64,000 nucleotides of DNA from Proteus vulgaris (GCF_033708015.1 NZ_CP137920.1:1550001-1614000); one strand, 5' to 3'. Numbered from the stretch's first letter, positions 14,101 to 20,500 are shown. Numbers and translations are program-made. Notes: generated from the letters alone by a model not told the origin.

Positions 14101-15476
14101 ATTTTGGTACGGGCGGTAAATACAACCGAGCTATTCAAGCCGTTACGGCATTTACGCAAGGCATAATGGGTGGCAATATTGTCACCGCGATTGCCAATGG
14201 CTCTGCACCTTATCTTGCCAATGAAGTAAAAAACCAAATCCAAGGTAACAGTGTTGAAAGTGATATTCAGCGCACACTTGCCCACGGTTTACTCAATGCG
14301 GGTCTTGCTCTAGCAAAAGGTGAAAATGTAGCAGCACAAGCCACAGGTGCGATGACAGGGGAAACGGTGGGCATTTTATCGCATTCACTTTATGGCAAAA
14401 CCCCCGAAGAATTGACTGAGTCTGAAAAGCAGAATATAAGTGCATGGGCAACGTTAGCTTCAGGGATTGCCGGCGGTTTAATTAGCGATAATAGCACAGG
14501 CGTTGCCAATGCTGCCCAAGCCGGGAAGGTTGTGGTTGAGAATAATGTCTTTAACTTGGCTGGTAGAAAACAGAAAGACATTGAATCTAGCATACAAAAA
14601 CAAGTAGATGGCATTGATTTAGATTCAGTCTATGGCGATGACCAGAATAAAAAAGATGCCTATAGAAAAGGTCGGGAGCAAGGCGCTAAAGATGGCTTGA
14701 AGGATGGGATATCAGAAAGTATAGAGGGTACAATCAATACTATTCTAAACCCAATAGATGCTGTTACTGACTTAACAACAGCAGTCTGGAACTATGATAA
14801 GACTTATGATGCAATTAAAATATCCGTTACTGAATGGAATCAATTATATGAATACGCGTTAGTTAACGATCCGGAGCTTGCAGGACAGATGGTGGGATCT
14901 TTGCAAGGAAAAATGTTAGGCAATTTAGGAACCAGCGTTGTTGTATCTAGTACAACAGCAAAAACCATTCAAAAAATTGCTCAAATGGAAAGCGGTATTA
15001 AATGGTTACCCGATGCTCATGGTAAAATTCACGCAACAATAGTAAAAGGTGATGCAATAATACCTATAGATAAGATTGAATTATACTTAAGAGGCAAAGC
15101 ATCCGGTGATTTGACAGCATTAAAAGCGGATTACAATGCACTTAAAGATCTGCAAGTGCAAAATCAAAAATTATTTGCTAAAGATCCTAATAATTTTGAT
15201 AAATTACGAATACTAGAAAGTAAAATACATAATGTTGAAAAATCAAGAGATATGAATAAGGTGTTAAATAATGCAGGTATGCCAGACACACCTTTAAATA
15301 ATTCAATTATTATCAATGAATTATTAAAATCTGCTAATGATGTAACTGCTACAAATAGAAAAACATCTATTGTTATTAATGGCTCAAAAGGAAATGTTCG
15401 AATTTATGGTACATGGACCATCCTACCAGATGGCTCGAAACGTTTATCTACGGTTGAAGCTGGGGCTTTTAAATAA
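2196..15476 (+). CDS. cdiA: CdiA-like TpsA giant exoprotein with C-terminal toxin
   Basis: This is a secreted filamentous-haemagglutinin-type protein of about 4426 residues that should deliver a toxin into neighbouring cells on contact. In order: an extended signal-peptide region (MNKLCYRVIYNRTRQ), a hydrophobic signal core (about residues 45-65), the TPS secretion domain (about 70-310, with NPAGISCQGCGFIN), some 2000 residues of FHA repeats, a non-repeat central region (about 2500-3050, the likely receptor-binding part), a second FHA repeat region (about 3060-3800), a pretoxin domain and the VENN motif at residues 4114-4117 (bases 14535-14546). The last ~310 residues are an entry domain followed by a toxin domain that starts near LPDAHGK. 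ATG 2196 is preferred over the in-frame TTG at 2178 because AAGGA lies 8 bases before it and the family starts MNK. The toxin activity is not recognised; its paralogue at 16.5 kb shares only the last ~160 residues. Confidence 0.92.
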   Translation: MNKLCYRVIYNRTRQLMVVVSELTKSCGENNKRNTLFSSPIKSSLNRVAFLLLLMQGMVSFSVQASQIIADQHAPNNQQATVLQTSNGLAQVNIQQPNQHGVSRNQFTQFDIDNKGAILNNSLQDTQTQLAGMVTGNPWLVKGEANVILNEINSQNPSQLNGFIEVAGKRAEIIIANPAGISCQGCGFINAVNTTLVAGNALTQEGAISGYEINNGKIVISGSGLNDSQSDYTRILARAVDVNSRIQANKLEITTGKNTLDNDGNVISQDNSAAKQNDYAIDVALVGGMYANKIKLVGTEHGVGVRNAGEIGAEAGGLTLNENGQLINTGLIQSQTQLQVDTASVNNQGVITGDKDLALNTTGDLVNSGMLQAKNNIQLKATENVSQAASGKILAQENIQIDAKGYLAAQKSQLGAGVDNSGNAVHPASLTLNIADDIISAGQHLSGDKINLTAKNVDISNSKTQSKDLQITTSVGQIKTELAQVNANTVMLNAKTAIINRKGEISGDKLQLIAPNLIDNNEGKLSQLGSHDLKLNSITLNNQKGEINTVGNLSLHHKNLNNQRGDIQSLGRQLIIKTTELNNQQGTISLPQQGAITLKTETLLGKEGSLLTTGQFSLQGQYLDLEKATTQAKKIEISAVNLNHNDANLKQTGTELTSINVEKTLSNQRGNIQTQGALTLNVQEIDNTQGEVRTLNQSRLDITAKEAITNNKGTLISADTLKLNANILTNQQGNIHADKTSDLTLNNKLDNTTGKIVSKSNSEIKAGTLNNAKGEIGANGLNITLTGNADNQQGAIVSQDRLGLTANNVDNSQGVIQSEKSAWLATQGGELNNQNTHQSGGIVSRGELHLDVGDINNSQGIINAKNSLDLQSKTVNSQQGKIVTQGDFTANTQGWNNTSGLIQAVNITINSNNQPIINRDTQKDQGIQAIQNLLLNTGSLDNSQGDISASQLQLNTAKADFINQFGRLILSDSAALKTGAINNHAGLIMTGKDLIIDSHQHKITNSDTQKSGGIVSQGGLNIHSGDLNNQQGQLLAKQQVDLQTNIVTNQSGQILSELANLTLKGISLNNSQGHLFSPQQLQLTLRDNLINRQTIDGNKGIETKGTLTINSGDIDSTQGRIVSADQLTIQSGNVINQQGILGSLNSDLSFKTKQLVNDDGSISANNITINTQGERLSNQSTKTHSQILSKNALNITTGELDNTKGKLISHASVNILTHGELNNTKGEISGHETLEIKAKKALDNTQGSLISNKLMTLIMGSELNNTKGKITSHDTLSIETQAKLDNTVGKIIARNSANILSYGDLINYQGRLGSEKSSLTLNTHQIDNRSGVISAQGDLQLDSNKYAIDNSQSLKSGGIVSQKNITIDSGELNNQDGQLIAKYNSILNTHQQQIVNNKGIISADNGTISIDSASINNISGLIYSLKEMVINTYGNAIDNSNSQNKGGILTKANLTLNAGDINNNKGNLTAENGSKITFNQLNNQQGKLASLKQNLVLEGSKLDNDEGLIYSSEKLQIALSDQFNNNNTLDDIGVIGHSDIEITAKSLNNQHGRIIAKQKNKLTLGEINNNHGTLASQAGNLLIESAQLLNQSGLITAKAELNINTNRQQLDNTQGVLASQTDKLIIASHELLNHAGLITANTALNINTDKQRIDNSGTSTNGGIISKGELKINAGNIDNFEGKITSTAKQSLFVDDINNKKGKIGSIEERVLIESGAINNQNGLITAKTQLAITTKNNQLDNSNTLSQAGIISHGILNLVTGNLNNQSGYIFSAKSLLLNSLGMNNRGGEVISQANGFKLTTQTLDNQQGTLYSADNFTLDTQGYVLNNNQTLSGGIISQGKLDLKSGELNNTQGRVISDDDLNISSAKLINHQAQLGSKQGGLNLKSAELDNKKGVISADQNVVINTQKQNINNQNGLISALANLTIYSGQLVNQTGKITTNQQATINSADLDNRQGSIASNSHQLTINANNIHNAKGLIYAVKALTINADGKLTNTDNKATAGIITQHNLNTTVKQLDNQNGLISVAGMLKLISPEKLNNQQGLITVGQKTDLQTERLNNYQGKISAGDLLTISHANTPLINREGALVSAGKISLNSGDIDNQQGKITALNAVTINSGELQNNQGTLYAKKELNIHSKKLVNTDGLLQSDSQLKLNTRQNDLINLNGKVIGATETQLNIAGLNNQKGHIQATDKLALQLNQSELDNQQGTLLSANNLLIDGKSIDNQQGVILAGNNTDITLSQDLNNQIGQIQSQEQLTVTAQQLDNQQTDDENLGLKANNIHIAVNDLLNHQGVIQASEQLKLIPAENLNNQHGLISAAMLAIEGKNENKLAIDNKKGLLAATQQLRLWAEKLSGNGEIISAGDSEIQLKTAFKLEQDATIKAQNALTLSSEDKIHNAGFIYAGERLSLQAMNLNNSESIASVESDDLVTTRSKRSIDDNEKRNGEISAKQLTLTISEKLQNTGLIDAFGGTLTLAAHTIYNQAGGRIYGDNIQIKSQQFDNHAPFEDIAPVLASRENLQLFSNTINNRDHALIYSGGDMAIAGFETENLPESVAADVLNNESASIEASGNLFAHVSEINNRDLYLKISDPEKVSEVPMYQFGVDHSGDKFDSDDERIWYNINTREHLLNINGRQYKDFYEFKYKIITEESKLLHRDPALILAGKDITLKGDNLNNIDSHIIAGGKLIIDGMHINNQETAGQRIEYHEGTAIKHKRPGKRRGGKKKSSSTSYSQYGPFEVVTDLPLGLLEYKENTDLTSDKRPELSEQSEIKVFTTRRLGRLITHHNQVDVDTAELTAITPEKTDYDLGDALSLTKYKEGLLTDQSDLALFDKITTTKLDDTINGNQSTEIVLESSDTASTFNAEKTVITQPNSVLPEIKRSEKHPEFPIGKIITVPQLEKPMEEKTIEVKIQTVAPILKLPENRLFNVNKGTDSQYIVETDSRFTNKREWLSSDYMQNALSVDHNNTHKRIGDGFYEQRLVRDQIIQLTGNQYLDGHNDNEQQYHALMDAGIRFSEEFGIKPGVTLTAEQMAMITTDMVLLTSREITLANGSVEKVLVPQVYARVLPGDLQNSGALLSGSEVILNNIPELKNKGTILSKTSLQASTNNLINQGLIKGQTVDLFALQDIKNEGGQIAGQNRINLQAGNNIISTATVSGNSTDQWLNRGAAIYLTEPEGEIALKATHNLTLTATDILASGDNSQLALTAGKNIELGTINTRRQENIDWDSNNYLHKTNEEEIGSHLYAGDISITSGEDLHLTATDIQTTGSLGLTAGNDISLQSGYSSIDQIAHSVTKDKSFGSSETRTTHAEIHNKQATGTQLKGNEISLSAGNDLIAQGGEIIATQDINLDAGNQLSLTTAEELAFQSYEEKIKKSGIGGTGGIGFTVGKSTFEQLNNSDAITYKGSVIGSTDGNIRISSGNNLTIDGSEMIAKKEISLTGDSVDISSAENSYTELSRTKSKQSGVTVALSGTAGSAINGAIAGYKAAKEADDSQISTLQSIKAGLSGAQAVGAVALDNAQSGTDNESTTLIGANVSYGKSSSESETIHQRNIAQGSSLSAGENLSITATGKEQGDITITGSELQAGGDLTLSATRDITLQSAQNQETTDSKNSSKSASVGVGVTVGSGGVGVNINANGSRGKGFEEGDHTYYTNSTLNAGQTLTLQSGQDTTLKGAQAQGDKVIAKVGGDLHLESQQSIDDYQSKQSSESVGGSVNVIGTPGGSANISFSRDKMDSKYRSVEEQTGLFAGNQGFDLTVGKHTQLDGAVISSKSDAKNNQLDTGTLGFSDIHNYAEYKVEHQSGGVSTSGGVEGNMLANMGHALAMAGNHSDSAENTTRSAVSQGTWTVRDSDNQQQDIAQLSQDTDNAHSTLTKIFDKEKEQNRQQKQQLVGEIGAQVIDLATTVDTLRGTNQAKADSKLDNLSDTAYDDLYQALSETKENVTERDVQNYLFQQALQDYTNQSDFGTGGKYNRAIQAVTAFTQGIMGGNIVTAIANGSAPYLANEVKNQIQGNSVESDIQRTLAHGLLNAGLALAKGENVAAQATGAMTGETVGILSHSLYGKTPEELTESEKQNISAWATLASGIAGGLISDNSTGVANAAQAGKVVVENNVFNLAGRKQKDIESSIQKQVDGIDLDSVYGDDQNKKDAYRKGREQGAKDGLKDGISESIEGTINTILNPIDAVTDLTTAVWNYDKTYDAIKISVTEWNQLYEYALVNDPELAGQMVGSLQGKMLGNLGTSVVVSSTTAKTIQKIAQMESGIKWLPDAHGKIHATIVKGDAIIPIDKIELYLRGKASGDLTALKADYNALKDLQVQNQKLFAKDPNNFDKLRILESKIHNVEKSRDMNKVLNNAGMPDTPLNNSIIINELLKSANDVTATNRKTSIVINGSKGNVRIYGTWTILPDGSKRLSTVEAGAFK
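3200..9400 (+). repeat. FHA-type degenerate repeats inside cdiA
   Basis: The translation is a long series of degenerate units of about 20 residues built around L-N-N-x-x-G-x-I (for example LNNQQGTIS and LDNTKGKLIS), the filamentous haemagglutinin repeat that forms a right-handed beta-helix. The DNA is correspondingly repetitive, so this part of the gene could change length by recombination. Confidence 0.85.
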
Positions 15477-15488
15477 TAAGTGCAACTT

Positions 15489-15974
15489 ATGAGTGAAAAA
15501 AATAAAAATATTGAACAAATATTAGTAGGCATAAATAATTATATAACCTATGGTTATGTAGACCCAAGGTCATTTGATGATCCAGTAAATGATCTACTTG
15601 ACTATTTATCTGAGTTAACTTCTTTAGATAATAAAAAGGCATTTTTTTATTATAAAAAAATATTGACTGATAAAAATATAAACGATGATTTCTTGAAGTC
15701 TCTCTGTCTAAATAGATTATTACTATCCGAATTTGAATGGAGTTACGCATTTGACTTTTTAAATAAAAATGCTCATCAATTAAGTATCCCTTGCCTAGAA
15801 AAAGCTTTATTTTATTTCTATTGTGCAAAAAATGATCCAGCATCACATCCAACACCAGATAGGCTCATCGAGAAACTAGTAGCTAGATACCAAGAAGTAA
15901 AAAATGATCCTAATGCAGATTTTTATCATCTAACTGAATCATTTGAAAATTTCTCGCGAGCTTATGGGGTTTAA
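15489..15974 (+). CDS. cdiI: CdiI immunity protein for the resident toxin
   Basis: This gene follows the cdiA stop by 12 bases, where the cognate immunity gene should be. The product of 161 residues is small, soluble, rich in predicted helix, and has no signal peptide. It is clearly related to the product of 17001-17501: both share a repeat-like layout with NNYITYGYVD / DSYLKNGYLD near the start and a later NDDFLKSLCL / GDDFLKARCL. Because the two upstream toxin domains are also paralogous, the pair behaves as a co-diverging toxin-immunity family. ATG 15489 was chosen over GTG 15480 because the paralogue starts with a similar Lys-rich segment. No strong ribosome site is seen, so translational coupling to cdiA is likely. 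No known immunity family is assigned. Confidence 0.8.
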   Translation: MSEKNKNIEQILVGINNYITYGYVDPRSFDDPVNDLLDYLSELTSLDNKKAFFYYKKILTDKNINDDFLKSLCLNRLLLSEFEWSYAFDFLNKNAHQLSIPCLEKALFYFYCAKNDPASHPTPDRLIEKLVARYQEVKNDPNADFYHLTESFENFSRAYGV

Positions 15975-15976
15975 TT

Positions 15977-17017
15977 GTTGAGAATAATTGGTTGAGCGTG
16001 TCTGAAAAGACAGAGCTCGAGATAGCAAAAAAGACACTTAGAAATAGTACAGATCCAATAGAACGAGAGAAAGCGCAGCAGAAATATGATGCACTGCGTG
16101 AGAAGGATATCGTTAGTGATCAGAAAGTGATTGATGCATGTAATAACGGTAATGCGGCTAGTAGTGGATGTGCTCAGGCTCGTCTGGATGTGATTACCGC
16201 GAAAGGGGAATATGAAAATACGGGTAACTATAATTCCAGAGCTAGCCAACAGTATGCGGATGCCTATAGCAAGATAACAAGTCTGTTGAGTATGACTAGT
16301 GTTGATGCGCAGAATCAGAAACAGGTGCAGGATGCGATGGTGAATTATGCCATGGTGCAGCTTAGCGTCGATAAGCCCACAGCAGAGGCTTATATTAAAA
16401 CCTATGATGGAATGAAAATAATTAGCGCGTCAATGACGCCGTTAATAGGTTCAGTCGCTGCGAGAAAAATAGAAACTCTAGTGAGTCAACAGAGGTTATC
16501 CAGTAATTTTTCAATTCACTCGTTACCAGATGCTCATGGTCGGGAGCATATAACTGCGGTTAAAGGCGATGCTGCTATACCTGTAGATAAGATAGAAATA
16601 TGGCTTAGAGGCAAAGCAAAAGGAGATTTAGAATCGTTATTAGTAAGGCAATCAGTGTTAATAAATGAAAAACGTGATAACCAAAGAGCTTTTGCTAAAG
16701 ATCCGAATAAACCAAAGGAATTGGGTAAAATCAGTACTCATATAGAAGGAATTGGGCGATCACGAACAATGGGAATGGATCTAGAAAAAATAGGATTTAA
16801 TGATACAAAAGAAAATAATAAATTTATAATAGATAAATTACTTGATACTGCAAAAATGGTGACACCAGAGAATCGTTGGACATCAATAGTATTAAAAAGT
16901 CAAAATGGTAGCAATGAATCTGTTCGTATAAATGCTGTATGGGTAATATTACCAGATGGTTCAAAGCGCTTATCAACAGTGACGACAGGAAGATTTTTAA
17001 ATGAGAAAAAAAGTTGA
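15977..17017 (+). CDS. Orphan CdiA C-terminal toxin module starting at VENN
   Basis: The open frame begins with codons for VENNWLSVSEKTE two bases after the cdiI stop, so it starts exactly at the VENN motif where CdiA toxins are exchanged. It has no secretion part; TTG 15992 is the first possible start. The 346-residue frame has an entry-type region (about the first 170 residues, with paired cysteines in CNNGNAASSGCAQ) unlike that of the resident cdiA. Its last ~165 residues (from LPDAHGREH to the end, sharing AIPVDKIE, LRGKA, FAKDPN and LPDGSKRLSTV) match the resident toxin domain. It is probably a silent cassette that becomes a toxin only if recombined onto a full cdiA. The frame is intact, which suggests it is recent or selected. 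Confidence 0.8.
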   Translation, partial: VENNWLSVSEKTELEIAKKTLRNSTDPIEREKAQQKYDALREKDIVSDQKVIDACNNGNAASSGCAQARLDVITAKGEYENTGNYNSRASQQYADAYSKITSLLSMTSVDAQNQKQVQDAMVNYAMVQLSVDKPTAEAYIKTYDGMKIISASMTPLIGSVAARKIETLVSQQRLSSNFSIHSLPDAHGREHITAVKGDAAIPVDKIEIWLRGKAKGDLESLLVRQSVLINEKRDNQRAFAKDPNKPKELGKISTHIEGIGRSRTMGMDLEKIGFNDTKENNKFIIDKLLDTAKMVTPENRWTSIVLKSQNGSNESVRINAVWVILPDGSKRLSTVTTGRFLNEKKS

Positions 17018-17501
17018 AAAAATAAAATTAGGATTAGATAGTTATCTTAAAAATGGGTATTTAGATATTAATTCCTTTGAAAATCCTGATGATGAGGCTG
17101 CTAATGCACTTAATGAGTTATCAGTTCTAGATGGAGAGTTATGTGATAAATATTGTAAGGTTATTATAGAGTCATCGAGAATAGGAGATGATTTTTTAAA
17201 AGCACGTTGTTTATCACTTTTATTTGATGTGAATAAAGAATATGCATTAGACTATATTAAAAAAAATGTGGAATGGATGTCTCCATCTATATTATCTACA
17301 ACGATGATTGGATTATCAATTAATAGCAAAGAAAAGTTAAAAATAGAAGGTATAAATGAATTAATTTCTAAGATTATTATTCGCTATAATGATCTTTCTA
17401 ATGATTCTTTTTGTAAGGAGTTATTAGCTCCTTCTCATAAGTTTTTCCAGGATAGTTTTTTTTCAGAAATTGAATTGATGGTTAATAAATATATTTTATA
17501 A
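17001..17501 (+). CDS. Orphan CdiI immunity protein, paralogue of the resident one
   Basis: The 166-residue product is soluble and predicted to be helical. It is related to the immunity protein at 15489-15974 along its length, although divergent. Its ATG overlaps the last 17 bases of the orphan toxin, which gives tight coupling within the cassette. It should neutralise the toxin variant encoded just upstream. Retaining it would protect the cell from neighbours that deploy that variant. The immunity role is inferred from position and from the parallel paralogy of both toxin and immunity genes. I do not recognise a named family. Confidence 0.75.
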   Translation: MRKKVEKIKLGLDSYLKNGYLDINSFENPDDEAANALNELSVLDGELCDKYCKVIIESSRIGDDFLKARCLSLLFDVNKEYALDYIKKNVEWMSPSILSTTMIGLSINSKEKLKIEGINELISKIIIRYNDLSNDSFCKELLAPSHKFFQDSFFSEIELMVNKYIL

Positions 17502-17555
17502 ATTTAATAATAAAAATAAAGTAACACTCTGTCTCAATAATCTGGATAATTAATT

Positions 17556-17576
17556 GCCTGTGCTTAATGCACAGGC
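17556..17576. other. Hairpin behind the orphan toxin-immunity cassette
   Basis: An 8-base perfect inverted repeat (GCCTGTGC, loop TTAAT, GCACAGGC) lies 55 bases after the orphan immunity gene. There is no T-run after it, so it is a poor intrinsic terminator. It sits just before the duplicated pretoxin DNA and may be part of the junction. Confidence 0.4.
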
Positions 17577-17599
17577 CTACCTACACCTGCTACCCAGCC

Positions 17600-18063
17600 A
17601 CAAATTCTACCATTTTCAGCAAGTATGACAGGATCACACCAACCAGTCTGACTTTGGCACAGGCGGTAAATACACTCGAGCCATTCAAGCTATCACCGCA
17701 TTTACGCAAGGTGTAATGGGCAACAATATTGTTACCGCGATTGCTAATGGTTCCGCGCCTTATCTTGCCAATGAAGTGAAAAACCAAATTCAAGGCAATA
17801 GTGTTGAAAGTGATATTCAGCGCACACTTGCCCACGGTTTACTCAATGCCGGTCTTGCTCTAGCAAAAGGTGAAAATACAGTAGTGCAGGCTTCTGGCGC
17901 AATGACCGGCGAAACGGTGGGTATTTTATCGCACTCACTTTATGGCAAAACCCCCGAAGAACTGACTGAGACTGAAAAGCAGAATATAAGTGCATGGGCA
18001 ACGTTAGCTTCAGGGATTGCCGGCGGTTTAATTAGCGATAATAGTGCCGGTGTCGCCAATGCC
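17600..18063 (+). pseudogene. Second copy of the cdiA pretoxin region
   Basis: From about 17600 the DNA matches cdiA from about 14050, and the translation reads NQSDFGTGGKYTRAIQA through to SDNSAGVANA, almost identical to the resident pretoxin domain. The match stops at GVANA, a few residues before VENN would be expected, and unrelated sequence follows. There is no start, signal or TPS domain. It is a truncated fragment that provides homology upstream of a foreign toxin end, as in silent CDI cassettes. Confidence 0.85.
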
Positions 18064-18143
18064 GTGATCTACCTGATGGTACAGTTGTTATTATAAAATT
18101 AGAAGAATCATCTGGAAAACAAGAAAAAGATAGAGGAAAATAA
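18064..18143 (+). pseudogene. C-terminal scrap of a lost toxin
   Basis: In a frame shifted relative to the pretoxin copy, the bases encode a peptide beginning RDLPDGTVVIIKLEES and ending at TAA 18141-18143, two bases before the next ATG. It looks like the last ~26 residues of a polymorphic toxin whose body has been deleted. It sits exactly where the end of the toxin matching the following immunity gene should be. In the pretoxin frame the junction instead gives a spurious tail VIYLMVQLLL. Confidence 0.6.
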
Positions 18144-18145
18144 GA

Positions 18146-18781
18146 ATGGGATTTTTTATAGACAAATTATTATCAATTTGTAGTGATGATATCTCGCCTA
18201 ATCAATTGAAAAAAAATATTGAATCAAATTATGGGCAATCATTAATAGACCAACTAGTTTTTTTGCTAGAGAAAAAGAACGGTTTTTATGGATTTGAATC
18301 AGCATTACATTTATTTCCATATGAAAGTATAGGTAAGGAAGTCGGTGTAATTGATTGGAATAATAATAGATTGTGGATTTCTGCATATAAAGATATGGCT
18401 CTAGAAGCATTTTTTTTTGCAGAAGATATTTTTGGAAACCAGTTCTGTATTAAAGGTGATCTGATTCAAGTTTTTGATCCAGAGACAGGTTCATTTAGTG
18501 AGTTGGCGGGAAGTTTTGAGGAGTGGAGTAAAGCAATTTTAGATGATTATAATTTTTTAACTGGGTATTCATTAGCTAATCAATGGCAGAATATTTATGG
18601 AAAAATTCCATCAATGCATAGGCTAATTCCTAAGGTTCCATTTGTTTTAGGTGGGGAATATACATTAGAAAATTTATATCTATCAAATTCTATAGATGCG
18701 ATGAAGTTTAGAGCGCATCTTGCATTACAAATTAGAAATATTCCAGATGGTACAGGAATTTCTATTGATACGAGAAACTAG
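18146..18781 (+). CDS. SUKH/SMI1-KNR4-like immunity protein
   Basis: The 211-residue soluble protein contains AFFFAEDIFGNQFCI, FDPETGSF, EEWSKAIL and KVPFVLGGEYTLENLY. These resemble the SMI1/KNR4 (SUKH) superfamily of immunity proteins that accompany polymorphic toxins. A GAD-like/DUF1851 immunity architecture is a nearby alternative, because the VLGGEYTLENLY region also resembles that group. A ribosome site (AGAGGAAA) precedes ATG 18146. Its toxin has been deleted apart from a short tail, so this is an orphan immunity gene. It should act in the cytoplasm by binding an incoming toxin. Confidence 0.7.
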   Translation: MGFFIDKLLSICSDDISPNQLKKNIESNYGQSLIDQLVFLLEKKNGFYGFESALHLFPYESIGKEVGVIDWNNNRLWISAYKDMALEAFFFAEDIFGNQFCIKGDLIQVFDPETGSFSELAGSFEEWSKAILDDYNFLTGYSLANQWQNIYGKIPSMHRLIPKVPFVLGGEYTLENLYLSNSIDAMKFRAHLALQIRNIPDGTGISIDTRN

Positions 18782-18851
18782 TTATAGATAGTAATTCCAG
18801 TTCCACACAGAAGCCTTTTGAGTTGATTTATTCTTTCTCCACCAGTTGAGT
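18782..18851 (+). repeat. Cassette-flanking repeat, copy A
   Basis: About 70 bases starting TTATAGATAGTAATTCCAG and ending TTTCTCCACCAGTTGAGTA, directly after the SUKH-like gene. A second copy with roughly 80% identity lies at 24684-24753, directly after the last immunity gene of the locus. In one frame both copies encode a short peptide ending YSFSTS and a stop, so they may be ends of an old gene. Confidence 0.6.
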
Positions 18852-18963
18852 AAATAGTTATTCGACTGGGAGAATGAACTGAATTTCAGTGTAAATCTGA
18901 GTTCTCTCAGCGAAATTGCAGTTATGATTTTGGCCTATCACAATCGCCAGATACAACGCCGTT

Positions 18964-20500
18964 ATATCACATTACAATCAGCACAAAACCAAGAAACAAC
19001 AGACAGCAAAAACAGCAGTAAAAGCGCTTCTGTTGGTGTTGGTGTCACGGTGGGCTCAGGTGGTGTTGGCGTTAACATTAATGCGAATGGAAGTCGAGGT
19101 AAGGGATTTGAGGAGGGCGACCACACCTATTACACCAATAGCACATTAAATGCAGGGCAAACGCTCACCTTACAAAGTGGTCAAGATACGACCTTAAAAG
19201 GCGCACAAGCTCAAGGTGATAAAGTTATTGCGAAAGTGGGTGGCGATTTACACCTTGAAAGCCAGCAATCCATTGATGACTATCAGTCGAAGCAATCGAA
19301 CGAAAGTGTGGGTGGTAGTGTCAATGTAATGGGCACACCGGGAGGCTCGGCAAATATTTCGTTTAGTCGCGATAAAATGGACAGTAAATACCGCTCAGTG
19401 GAAGAACAAACGGGCTTATTTGCAGGTAATCAAGGATTTGATATTAGTGTGGGTAAACATACCCAACTTGATGGCGCGGTGATCAGCAGTAAATCTGATG
19501 CAAAAATAATCAGCTCGATACAGGTACATTAGGCTTTAGTGATATCCATAACTACGCAGAATATAAAGTTGAGCATCAATCTGGTGGTGTAAGTACTTCA
19601 GGGGGTGTTGAGGGCAATATGCTGGCGAATATGGGGCATGCATTAGCCATGGTAGGCAACCACAGTGACAGCGCTGAAAACACCACTCAATCTGCGGTAT
19701 CGCAAGGCACATGGCGAGTACGAGATAGCGATAATCAACAACAAGATATTGCGCAATTAAGCCAAGATGCCGACAACGCTCACAGCACGTTAACTAAAAT
19801 CTTCGATAAAGAGAAAGAGCAAAATCGCCAACAAAAACAACAGTTGGTGGGCGAAATTGGGGCGCAGGTTATCGATTTGGCAACCACGGTTGATACTATT
19901 CGTGGTACGAACCAAGCGAAAGCTGATTCAAAACTCGATAATCTTTCTGATACGGCTTACGACGATATCTACCAAGCCCTTTCTGAAACTAAAGAGAATG
20001 TTACTGAGCGTGACGTTCAAAATTACCTCTTCCAGCAAGCATTACAGGACTATACCAACCAATCCGATTTTGGTACGGGGGGCAAATATACCCGCGCAAT
20101 TCAAGCTATCACCGCATTTACGCAAGGCATAATGGGCAACAATATTGTTACCGCGATTGCTAATGGTTCCGCGCCTTACCTTGCCAATGAAGTGAAAAAC
20201 CAAATTCAAGGCAACAGTGTTGAAAGTGATATTCAGCGCACCCTTGCCCATGGTTTGGTGAATGCTGGCCTTGCATTAACTAAAGGCGAAAATGCCTTAG
20301 TGCAGGCCTCTGGTGCAATGACAGGGGAAACAGTGGGCATTTTATCGCATTCACTTTATGGCAAAACGCCCGATGAACTGACTGAAACTGAAAAGCAAAA
20401 TATAAGTGCATGGGCAACGTTAGCTTCAGGGATTGCTGGCGGTTTAATCAGCGATAATAGCACAGGCGTTGCCAATGCTGCCCAAGCCGGGAAAGTGGTG
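18964..20500 (+). pseudogene. Third copy of the 3' part of cdiA, frameshifted
   Basis: The DNA is nearly identical to cdiA 12997-14534 (FHA-2 end and pretoxin domain) at an offset of 5967 bases. One A is missing from the A-run at 19502-19506 (six A in cdiA at 13535-13540), so the frame breaks there and resumes as a second open frame that is open by 19619. Several substitutions are present, for example GNNIV instead of GGNIV. There is no signal or TPS domain. It provides about 1.5 kb of homology next to a foreign toxin, enough for recombination with the resident gene. The 5' junction near 18964 joins unrelated DNA whose origin I cannot identify. Confidence 0.88.

Noticed and set aside
18852..18963. 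Possible insertion-sequence end before the third cdiA copy
   Set aside because: The peptide AYHNRQIQRRYI looked transposase-like, but there are no terminal repeats, target duplication or further transposase sequence.
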